From NCBI GenBank assembly GCA_000727475.1, contig KL647304.1:1378231-1442230 (forward strand): a stretch of DNA of 64,000 bases, read 5' to 3'. Every line of letters begins with the position of its first letter. Position 1 is the first letter of the stretch. A program made the position numbers and the translations under genes. Below the pieces are notes generated by a model. The model was not told the DNA's origin. It worked only from the letters and a program-made list of their open reading frames with translations, and ran no database searches. This document shows, in pieces, positions 12,001-23,200 of this stretch. Origin of the DNA: Sarcocystis neurona (lineage: Eukaryota > Apicomplexa > Conoidasida > Eucoccidiorida > Sarcocystidae).

Positions 12001-15000
12001 GCAGCACGAAAGTAGTGATTTCTGTACCAGGTGTACTCTGTGAGCGTCCGTGATATCTGCTTGCGGTGACAGTGTCTGCCTGAGCCTTTTACGCGGGTGA
12101 TTACCTACAGAGCGCACGTCGCGTGAGAAGCTGCGAAAGCAAAATGACAAGATGACTGCACATGACTGGTACAACAGGCGGCGGTTTTTGTTATTTTGTA
12201 ATTCCCGCAGACCTACAGCGTACATGGGTAATTTGTTTATCCAGTGGAGGCGAGTGTATTCGATTCTTCGCTGAACTGCAATGTCAAACGTACACCACTA
12301 CCATCTATTGCAGCTCTTCTCAACTTCAAAAACCAGCACCACTCAACTATATTTCCAGCGCAACAGAAAAGAACGGCTGCGTAGTACCAAACCGGCGGAC
12401 AGATACGTTTACCAGCTGGATTGTGCCGCTCTTCGGCAACTTCGACACAGAGACTTGCGCATCGACTACCCGTAGCGTGACGTGACGCAAGAATCGACTG
12501 GTCGGTGTGAACGACGTATACGCAGAGGAGGCGGCTTGTTGTGCCACGCTGTGCATGTCCTTCTTCGACTCTGTGCTAGTTCTTTTTCGGGGGGGTTTCC
12601 GTGCAAGAATAGGGTCAGTTAGAAGCGAATGACATCGGTACAACCCAGCTAAAGACGTCACTTCGATAAGTGGTGCCTCAAAGGCAGAGGTAGCGAATCC
12701 ACTGCAGCTAGCTTGTAATTTTCACGCTGCCCTCTGTTCTTGTGTACCTTGGTAGGGTCGGAGGCGGCAAGAGAAAGAAGAGGCGAGGAAGAAGGCAGCC
12801 GCAGCAGCAGCAGCAGTCGCGTATGTGACTGATCGCATGCAGGAGCAGCAACAGGCGCAGGCAGCAGCTTTTGCGGCACCGCCTGGCACTGCTGCATCGG
12901 CCACGGCGCTTCTTCGACTGCGTAGCATCTCCCATGCCTTCTATCTTCTGGGTCTTAACCCGCAAACGGCGACGTCCCAAATGGTAATACTAGAAGGGCA
13001 TCGACACGCAAGTTTTGTGCTGTTTAGACGCGTAGATTCATAGTGCGATGTTTTCAAGGGGCGTACTTCGTTGCATCAGTGTACAGACAATGATATCCGA
13101 AATTCAGTGTGCAACACACTCTGCTCTGCTGTGTGTGCCTCTGCGGTTTTACTGAGAATGCGCATGCAGGTAAACAAAGGTTTTTAACGATGAGCGCTGT
13201 ATTTAGGCAGAAGCAAACATTTTCGTCTCCTATGTCGACAGTAACGGAACGCAGGCCTGCTTCGTCCGCTACACATTTGACTGGCACATTGAATCCATCA
13301 TGACGTCTTTTTCGCTGAAATTTGGCAAACTCATACTGCAACCACGTTTGTGCCCTTTCTTGTAGAAACCTGCGTCCACGCCCTGCTTGCGCTTGTGAGG
13401 GTGTTCTGCCTGCAGTCAACACACTGACGAATAAACGAACAAATACTTGCTCCAAACAGGCGCATACACATATTCGACCAAACGTTGCAATGGTCACTGG
13501 CTGCCGCGTCTGCTTCGGGTTCCTCAACGGAAACTGCAACACACAGAGCTGGTGCAGCTGGCGTCCTGCCCTGGCTGCTCACTTGTCTAGTCCCTGCGGT
13601 GACTGATGCCGCTGCCTTCGCTTTTGTGGGACTTCGTGTAGATGAAGTTGAGCGATGCCTCGCTGTTCCCTTCCAAGGCAGATACTGTGCACCCGGTCGA
13701 CTGTCTCTGGCTGTGGATTATCCTGTAGGTGGAACAAGTGAGAAAAAAGTGGCGTGTCCTGCTTCATCCAGACAAGTTTGTCAGCGTACACTCTCATCTT
13801 CTTCAGCAGGCGACGGAAGCCTTCAAAGCCGTAAGTGCATCGCGCATCAGAAAAGCGCGTAGGCGCCCATGCGCAGAACTTCCAGTTGCTATACACCCTG
13901 GATAAAGTCTACTTAGCGAACACCCAAGAGGTAGGAGAATGTTGAGTTTGCTTATTAGCATCTTCCTTTGCTGCGATAAAGATAAGAAAGGTTGAGAGCT
14001 GGTGAAGTATCTGTGAGTTCTTGAGGGTGTGAAGCGTATTCGTTCCAAAATAGCGCTGCGCGCAGCTCACCCAGTTGTATCGTGCTCCGGTTCGTCTTAC
14101 AGAGATGCCATTACCTGTCTTTCTTCTGAGCGGTGCTCCGGGTACCAGTCTCTCCTCGTAAAACACTCGCTTCCTCGGAACGGCGTGCGTCCCGCATGCT
14201 TGCACGCATGCGTTCGTAAAGGTGCCTCTCTAATGTGGACAACTGGCAGATTAAATCATGGAGTGTAGAGGCAGGCGGCGCACACGTATTTTGCCTCACT
14301 GCCTAGTAGTGTGCGTTTTTGTATGGGAAAGGTCGCCTTTAGCGAAGAACCACAAATGAATGCGTGAACTCTACAGTCGTATTCCTTTGGTAGCTGCCTC
14401 CATCTGTTCCTCACTTCCGGCATGCGAGTACGGACTCTGCGCTAGATCGTATACGTCAATATAGAACGAAATATGGTGGGAGATCTCAGCCCGAAGACTA
14501 TGTATACGACAGCGACATACGTGTCAGTCGGCACAAGTGTGTGTTCGTGCTTCCGCGTTGTACACACACGGAGACGCTTTTCGCAAACCGATACACGTAC
14601 GCTCCTGCTTACGCCGCCTTCCCTACGTATGCGTAGCCACATGTACACCGATACGTAAAGGCGTGCACACCTAGCTACCCCTTCTCAATATATACATATA
14701 TATATGTATATTTATACAGGTGGCTAGACTTTTTTTAACATTCACAGGACTGCCTGCGCGCGGGTATTTCTGACATGGAATGATTGTACAACTTGGGAGT
14801 ACCACGTGCTGCAAGCAGGCCGCTGGTGGATGCGCGCGGCAGCCAGAGTCGTATTCTTTTGTGCCAACTCCTTGGGAGCTCGTTACTTCTCCCTGGTTTG
14901 ACCGACGCGCTGCTTCTGACTCTTTAGATGGACTTAATTATGCACCCGTCCGCTTCAGCGAGTCAAGTGTGATTGAAGGCATCGCACACGGTGTAGACCG

Positions 15001-16451
15001 CGTTGTGATAGGTAACGTGGCGGTTTAGTCTGTCCATTTAGACGTACCGGATAAGCGGGCACCCCAGCTGAAGCATATTAAGTGGGCTGGCACTTAGAGT
15101 TGTGTCTTTCTTCTGTAAAACAACCGACAACAGCAGCAACCACTGCGCAGCGACAACAGGTGCACCACTACTCGCAAGGTAGTTTCAGCTTCGACGACAT
15201 CGCAGGCCACTTTGATTTACCCGCTCTTAGAAGGGTTTATGAAGAGGCCTCATCGTCGTGAGTGTCACGGAGCGTTTGCCCTCGCAAGTTGTGTTGTTTG
15301 CGCTTTAGTTTCACGTGGCAGTAACAGAGGCGAACCGCATTCTGTCGCAACGTCGCGTCGAACCCAGTTGGTCACCGCCCCCGCCTCCACCAGACCTGAC
15401 GTCTGCCACCCAGTCTGCGGCTGCTGCCGCAGCACCCGTCTCGGCAGCTGCAGCAGTCCCGCAGCACGCCCGCAATGAAACGCAGCAGACTCCAGTGAAG
15501 GGCGCCACCGATGCCACAGCCGCGCCTGCTTCATGCGGAGAAAATTCACCCACGGAGACGCACAAGTCGTGTTGCCCTCTGCCCACGCATCAGTTTTTTC
15601 CAGACGTCACCGTGCAGGCGTCGCGCAGCAAAAAGAAAGCTTGTACAGGAGGGCTTGTTCTTCACGTGCATGCAGCACCATCAAGGGAGGCTGAATGGCC
15701 GTTCGCTGTTATCAAGGAAATTCGAGTTTTTGTGCTGCGTCCGACCCTGTCAGAGGGGCCTTTGTGGAAGCTACTGCCGTCTACGGCAGACGTGTGCCTC
15801 GTTCTGAAGAAGAGTGTGGAGCTAAAATGCGCTTTCCAAACAGCTACAGGAGAATCCAGCGCGTCAGCAGTAGCCACAGGCAAAAACGGCGCGTGTCCAA
15901 CAAACAAAGTGGAGATAGACGCACTTCAGCCTATTGAGCTTGGTGTGGAAAGGGTCTACTGGGTGGGAGTCCAGGTTGAAGGGCTGCGCAAATCGCAGTC
16001 CTTGGTCACCTGGAAACCTGTAACTGTGTGTCTCGCTTTGCCAGAAGACGCTGACAACAACGCACCTTCACACCTGGATGACAGCAGCAGCAGTTCTTCC
16101 GCCTTTGATGGCGGTGGAACTCTGAATGAGGCAAACGTGGGCTGTAGAAGTTTTTCAGCCGCAAATCGGGCACTTCTGGCGTTTTTGCAGACGTTTGTTG
16201 AAACTCCGTTTGTCAAAGAGGACTGCAGCTTCAACGGCCGTCTGCGAGATTCTATAGCGTCCCTGAGGAGGGTACTCCGGCAGCAGAAGAAGATCAAAAG
16301 AAGCGAACACGCCCGCGAATGCCGCCAAGATACTGATGAATGGAGATGGGTGGAAGATGAAGCTAAAGAAGTGCTGCGGGAATGCATGGAGAAAGCGAGG
16401 ACGTGGGAGAGCGAGGAAGATAAGGAGACAATGGCAAGTGCCACACGATAA
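9058..16451 (+). CDS. Seven-exon J-domain (DnaJ-type) protein
   Basis: Model: 9058-11229, 11667-11972, 12359-12471, 12764-12983, 13729-13830, 15160-15257, 15368-16451. The total is 4095 nt (1364 aa), in frame across all six GT/AG introns. The J domain is split: exon 4 ends with helix I (HAFYLLGLNPQTATSQM) and exon 5 gives VEQVRKKWRVLLHPDKF, with HPD at residues 950-952, followed by ATEAFKA. J domains bind Hsp70 and stimulate its ATPase through HPD. Residues 1-724 contain short helical blocks (for example SIFKLLHAAGVLNTLP) separated by disordered inserts. Exon 4 has an RQEKEEARKK run and a poly-Ala tract. The C-terminal ~360 aa begin with a proline run (~1006-1012) and I recognise nothing in them. 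The partner Hsp70 and compartment are unknown; there is no signal peptide. The J domain is firm. Joining exon 1 to the rest rests on phase and helix continuity, so exon 1 could instead be a separate gene. Confidence 0.72.
14686..14720. repeat. AT-rich (TA)n microsatellite in J-protein intron
   Basis: An alternating TATA/CATA/TGTA tract lies in the 1.3-kb intron between exons 5 and 6 of the J-domain gene. It is simple-sequence DNA. Confidence 0.8.
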
Positions 16452-19400
16452 AATTTCGCGATTCTGCCGAGTAGGTATAATGGAATATGTTTAGTCAGTG
16501 AAGATTTGACGCACGTGCAGGTCGAGCGTATCGACAAGCCGCCTGCACTCGCACGTAGTCACTACTAGTACATGCTGGAGACATATCTTTTGGGGGTTTC
16601 GGATCGGTTATGTCTTTTAGAAGCCTGATGCACATACGCACACACAGTGCGCCGACACACGCGCTTTCAAGTGTGTATAGTTTCACGTACACGCCCCGGA
16701 TCTTTAGTTGTGGAAACGGATGTACGACTCGTGTAGACGGCTTCGTTGAACCTCCGTTCTGCTGTAACGCACATTGACGTTACGCCTTCCCACAGAGCTG
16801 GCCGGTGAAACTGCAGTTGCAGGCGGCTTGCCAAACAGCGACACGGGCACACGTGGGCGACTCTCCAGATTCACTACAGAGGTGAAGGCCTGAGCAGCGT
16901 AGGCCGTGTCAAGAACTGTGTGGTGCTGAAGTACAGCCGATGTGATCAACGTGGTATTCACACAGCACAGGCAAACTTAGAGACGCTGTCACACATATCA
17001 ATCAACCGTGACCAGTGAATACAAACCACCCTTCACTTTTTGTAAGAGTACGTGGCAGGTGCGTCCCGCCTACACTTGCCCTTACGTCACTGGCAAAAGG
17101 AGGGTACACTGCCGTAGGTGTAATTTCACGTACGCTGTACGTTACTGTTGATCAGACGCTGTCCCATCACGTTTTGTAAGAGTACGTGGCAGGTGCGTCC
17201 TGCCTATGCTTGCGCTTACTTCACTCGCAAAAGGAGGGTGCACTGCCATAGGTGTAATTTCATGTACGCTGTACGTTACTGTTGATTACATGCTGTCTCG
17301 TCATGTGAAATCTTTATTAGGTCGCGATGCCTTCAGGTGTGGTGTCTCATTTCACGTCCTTTGTATCCGCTGAAAGCCAAACGTATCGCATAGGATCTCT
17401 CCCTGCGGTGTAGTGACCGCGGTGTGAGCGCTCGGGTGTATTTTCCCTTAGGGTGTTTGTGGCGTGGGTGCCGTCCACCGCCTTCTACCGTGGCTATAGT
17501 TGAGAATGGCCCCGTTAGCGATGCTACACGTTTTATTGAACGCGTCCCCTGCCCGCCGTCCTATTCACAGATTTCCTGGTAGAACCGCTGGTCAATGCTG
17601 CGCTTCACGACGCTACCACAGTTACTACAAGGGGATGGCTTCACGGAAGTTGTCTCGAAAGCTACTCGCGTTAACTGCTACTCTACTTTGAACGGCTTCA
17701 TTTCAGGATCCTGGATGAGATCACACATTTTTTCTGCAGCTGTTCGCACCTGCCTCGCAGCGGCACACCAACGCACAGTTTATGACGGTCTCAAACCCGT
17801 TGGCATCAGCTTTTCAGATGTAAATACGCATGTTCAGGAAATTTTGCAGGCAATTTGAGGACCACGCGCTCGACGTTGCAGCCTTTTCGTCTTTCAACGT
17901 GGCCGTCAAAGTTCTACTGTGAGCGTTCTTCCTGCATCTTTACGTGGAGAGCACACAAAGGAGTTTGCACCCTCGAATTACCCTCAGTGGCAAGAATTGA
18001 CACCGCAGACGACACAGAGAGCTAACTCTCGAGTAGAGCCACATTGCATCTATTTGCTTGTATGCTGCCTCAACACGTGGTAGTAGTGAGATGTTCACCA
18101 AACGATATGATTCGCATTCTAGATATGGCAGTCAAAGGGATCCTGGCGTTATGGCTTTGCTAGAGAACCCCCCCGACTCAGCTACACAGAAAAGCCGAGC
18201 TACACCAGACGACCGCAGCAGACATCTAGAACTATACAATACCGCATTTGCTCAGAAGCTGACAGCTAGGGACAGGTGAGATAGAGCGGCGTTAGTTCTT
18301 CCTGTTATTACCAGGATGATCATACAAAGTAGCTTCTTCGTCAAATGGCACTTCGTCGGCGGAACCGACTTGCGCGGCCCATCGCTTTCCGGGAGTTTCG
18401 TGAAGCCGAACGACGCACACGCGGGCGTCTAAGCTTCCAAATCAGTCACCACTAATACTAGGCGTCTACGTCTCCTTGAGCTTCAGGGTGCCCATTACTT
18501 CATTGTAGGGCGGTGCCCTCCAACCACCTCACGTATTCCACGCGTCGGACCAGCAGGCGCTTTGAGTTATCCAAGTAATCCGGCAGGTCAGAACCGTTGT
18601 TTAACTGGCGTATGGACTACTGTACGCGCACATTCACAATTCAGCGGTTCCGTGCAACACACGTGGTTCAAGTGTACTTACCTGTTTACGTTTATGTTCG
18701 GATATTTACGCGGTGGCCAAGCCGAGATGGACTTGTTGGCATCACAGAGGCAGCACGTAGAACACTCGCCTCCAGAGCGCAAAAAAGTGTCGTAAACTGT
18801 AAATCCGGTATTCGACTAGCTGTGCCCGTCTCCACAGGTTAGCAGCGTACACCCGTGCCCACACGGTAGCCATCTACAAGACTACACTTCCGGACAAAAA
18901 GCTTTGCTTTCGCCGACGTATCTGCGAGAGCTGTAAGCTGAACAGCCCAACAACAATTAACACAGCACTCATTCCCAGTCGATTCGCTAGCCCCTTGTTG
19001 CCATCAACAACGGTCAAAGGAGCTGTCGGCTACCGTGACGTTTCCAAACATAATGGGTGACACACAACTACTGTTCTTTCCACCTGCATGCGTTCATCAT
19101 CGAGTTTCCCGAATACGAAGGATTCGAGGCACTTTTTCGTTGAGCGTGTTAATTAATAGCTGTACACCATGAACCGACAGTGAATTCTGCGAGGAAGCAC
19201 ACCATAACTGAGCGTTTCGTGTGCCAGAGATACCGAGATCCCTTCCGGCGGAGCGCGACTATGGATGTGGAGCTGCATGTCCGGAGGCACTGCGCGGTGG
19301 CACCGTCGGTCTGCACCGGTGCACGAGGCTTGTGCGTTGTGCGCGAGTCTGTGCGTACTGAGCTGGCTAAACAGGACTTTTTTTTTCTCGACTCCTGGTT

Positions 19401-20224
19401 TATGTACCACTGTGCGTGTATAAAGTCATCAGCAGCCACCAGGGCGGAGAGTCGATATTTTAACTGTGCCGTTGCTCCTTGCGCTTGCGTAATATTCGGT
19501 GGGGGCACTGCTCTCCGTACTGCCAAGCACATTTCTGCAGGGCGTCCTGTAACTTGGCTACAGACCCTGTGTCCACTTCTTAAATAGTGCGCACGAAGCA
19601 GTTGCTGTGATGCGGTTAGTCAGTTGTGCCTGTGTACAGTGCATAAAATTCGCGCATATTTTCTCGACTTCCTCTGCGGTATAAATGTTTTCCGGCTGTA
19701 GGCTGATACAAGGCGAGTTTTTCTTCCTGCGCCCATACTGTGCATTCTTCGCCCCGATGACGCGACATTTCGGATTTTGCACGTAACATTTTGCATTTTC
19801 TCGTGTACGTCTACTCAGAGTGTGCGCTCGCGTAGCGTTCATTTCCTGGGTGTCGTTTGGGTGCATTCATGCGTTGTTCCTCTTCGGGAAATATATTTTC
19901 GTCATCTCGGTTTTTCTGGTCCCCTTGCCGGGCCCCACCGCACAGTCGTGTAGCACTCCCTTAGTCAAGTTGTGCTGGGAGGACTTTAAGCTGTGCGCGT
20001 AGACTGGGAGCAAGCAGCCAACGCCTGTAGCATGTGAACCAGCGTTCCCTGATTTTTATGGTTACTCGTAGATCTGTTTCATAAAGGAGAATATTAGCAA
20101 CCGTGAGCCACTGCACGGCGCATTGTTTTTTGTATCTTTCCGCCGACGGCGTCCGTGCCCTTTGTATCCTCCCATAAATTCCCCAACCCGATCTCTTCCG
20201 TCGTTCAAACTCTGCCTTTATAAC
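16452..20224. other. Spacer between J-domain gene and RPN10
   Basis: About 3.8 kb without a supported exon. It contains the 134-bp tandem duplication at 17038-17305. Frames such as 17595-17858 and 19180-19587 have no recognised similarity and no intron signals that extend them. The bases just before 20225 should hold the RPN10 promoter and 5' UTR; no motif stands out. Confidence 0.5.
17038..17305. repeat. 134-bp tandem direct duplication
   Basis: Two adjacent copies begin at the TTTTGTAAGAGTACGTGGCA blocks near 17038 and 17172. They run in parallel through GCAAAAGGAGGGT, TAGGTGTAATTTCA and GTACGCTGTACGTTACTGTT. About one base in ten differs and no large indel separates them, so this is a fairly recent tandem duplication. 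It lies between genes. Confidence 0.9.
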
Positions 20225-23200
20225 ATGGTGCTCGAGGCATGTATGTTGTGTCTGGACAACAGCGCTTACGCGCGGGACGCAGACGTCTCTCCTTCTCGTT
20301 TAGTAGCGCAGGAGGAGACCGCGGGTATCGTGGCTGGCGCAAAGACAAGCATGCACCATGAAAACGCGGTTGGAGTCCTCACATACGGCGGAGACCGGTG
20401 GGTTCTTCCAAAGTGTAGGGACAGAGTTTGGGAGAAGCGTTTGCTTTCCCTGGTACCGTATTAGCATGACAACTTCAGACTGCTTGCATTAGTTCACTGA
20501 TAGGTTTGCTAGAGACAGAAACTGCAAGCTACTTCAGACTGTTTGTTTGTCTAAGGATGAGTGTTTCCACATTGCTAGATATAGAGAATAATTCACTAAA
20601 TGTAGTGACCGTGTGCAAGAACACCCGAAGTACTTGTTCTGTTCGAATTTCCGCGTGCATGCCGCACTGCTACGTAGGACCGCAGCGGTGAAAGCGTCTG
20701 CGAAGGAGTTGCACGTTGTATTTATTTCTTCGGATGGTACTGGAGCATATCGTTTCTTAAGGCATCTTCACGTGTGCATTCACACACACAAGTCTTTAGG
20801 CCAGACGTTGACACGTGTATGATAAAACCGATACGCCTCGACTGGGACGACCCCATTTTGCGGAAGGATACTATGGAAGAGTTGTTGTGTAGGGGTTCAG
20901 GGTGTTGCCACGTGCATTCGCACTGCTGGCCACCTATTGCGTGCGTGGGTGTCCGCTGATTGTGTACAAACGTAAGTACACGCGAGGAAATACGAGCTTA
21001 TTTTCGTGTCTGAATCATGTAGACATACACGTGCGCGCGCCTCTGTGACATTTGTGGAGGTTTTTTCTCCTGTTGTGGGGACGAGTGGACTGTGAAGGTA
21101 AACCGGGGATCACTGCCGTTGTCTCTGGCTGCTGCCATGCTGCCGTCTTTGTGAGAGCTGGACTTGTGCCCGGCAAGATCTTGACATACGTTGCGGCACT
21201 GACTTGTCATCGGTTTTTGTGTACCCTGTGTGGAAGGAGAGGTACGGAAGTTTGCAGCGTGCTCAACATGATGACGCTCCTGCTGACGGGATCGTACATC
21301 CAGTCACCCTCAGCCTCAATTTTACTTGTATGTCTGACAGCGTGCGGCAGCCCGTAGATTTATTTGTATACGCCTGCATCTGTAGAGATTGGGAGATACA
21401 CAATAATTAATATATGGCCAGAAGCACACAAAATTTTGCGTATGCACCTTGCGGACAACCTGGCTGCAGCGTCACTGTACACCTTTCTCCAACGAGCGAC
21501 ATGGGCGCGGTTCTCTCCGCTTTACATGGCCTGCAGTGCGGCGGCGAGACGGACTTCACCCGCGGTATACAGATAGCGCAGGTAACGAGCTCACCAAGAG
21601 GCCACGTGTAAACGATGTTTCACGGTGATCGTGCACAGGAACGTCTGTGACCATTCACAGCTAGATACAATGCAGGGGCCACGTGAAATTTACATGTAGG
21701 TGTGTACCTCTGTGTGTCCGTTCGTCCTGATCGTGTGCGTAGTGAAGCGAGGACGCACAAGGCTCCACAACATGTAGCTGTTCCCTCTGTAAGGGTCGAC
21801 GCGGATATGTGTGAGACACACATGTCATTTATCCTTGGCACATACACAGCACAATGAAACACCACCACCGGGGCTTTGTATGGTATCGTTTCCTCCGTGA
21901 CTAAAATTCAGGTGCGCGTAACTCGTGTACCCGTTTACATAGCTCTGCGGTATCTCTGTAGCACACATGTAGCCAACAGCAGGCCGTTGAGGGCGTTGGT
22001 TGTTCTGGGATTTGTTATCCCTCCACGCGTCGCACAGCTTACTACGAGCATACCGCTGGACGGCGTGTGCGTAGCTGGATGCTTGAGTATCTGTGTGCCA
22101 CTTTTTTCTCTAGCAGAGGTACAGAACAGCAGCGAGCGGCGAAGCTTTGTTATGTGCAGTAGTTTCTTGCATAGAATATACGTGTAAGTAATCACCTGCG
22201 TGTCTTTCTTTACACACATATCATCTCGCTGTGTCTCACTGAAGTCACTTCCTCCTGCATAGGCCAGTTCATCAGTAGAAAAGCGTTGCGATGGTTTCAA
22301 GAGAAGGCTTTTCTAGAGATGTACCCATTTAAGGACGCACGCCGTCGCCGGCATCCGTGTGATACAGTTTGCTGACAGGTACGATTTCTCCCCGGCCGCC
22401 TCCCATGCGTCCGTATAGTTATGTCATCTGCAAGTTTCTATCCAACATTACGTACAACAGGCTCGGAAAAGCGCGTTCTGCGGGTGGCTCTTACATGTGT
22501 CCCTGCGCGAGGGGTCACACTTACGCTTTAATATCAAGGTAATAGAGGCGAGCGTACGCAACAAACCGAAGACTAGGAGAGAAGGGATGTACTTGTTATA
22601 CCGTAAAACGTATAGTGTACGTCGTGGTCAGTATCCCCCGAAGGTGGATGCATCTGGAGGAGCGGGAGGGTGCAGCCCGTCGATGATAAGGAAGCTGGCG
22701 TTGTCGTGTAGGGTGCGACGGCGGTCACGACAACAAAACAGTGTAGGCCTGTCTCCATGTGTCTAAGTCTTCGCGGGAACACACTGAAATGCAGAAAGCA
22801 GATTTCCCATTTGAGCACACTTTGTATCCCACGTATTGCATGCTATCCCTTCAGTAACTGAACACCCACGTGTGTGCGCTGTTTAAATACCAAGGCGGGA
22901 GGGTCCATGTGGTAGTGCGTCACATCCTCAAGCACGCACAGTTTTTCACAGACGCCGCCAGCTCTTCAAGAGCGCCGTGTGTATTCTTCTGCGTGCGTTG
23001 TGTGTAGGTTTGCCGTACGTTCATAGAAGCATGTCGGTATTTTCATATGACACATCTCTTTGGGCCTGTGTTGACTGCACACGCGTGCCCACCCCACCCC
23101 AGTCGCGCACTATGATTTTTCCCTGCGTGCGGTGTGTGTAATTTTTTCCGCGCAGAATGTAAGTATTGTCTCGAGAGGATTTTTTTTCGTCTCCCCCCTG

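Noticed and set aside
13054..13542. 162-codon open frame on - strand
   Set aside because: Lies in the intron between the two halves of the J domain; no domain of its own.
22120..22180. Candidate third exon of RPN10 (VQNSSERRSFVMCSSFL)
   Set aside because: It fits the phase but not the family; the true exon at 23244-23312 carries LALKHRMNKNQKQ and RIIVFVGSPL.
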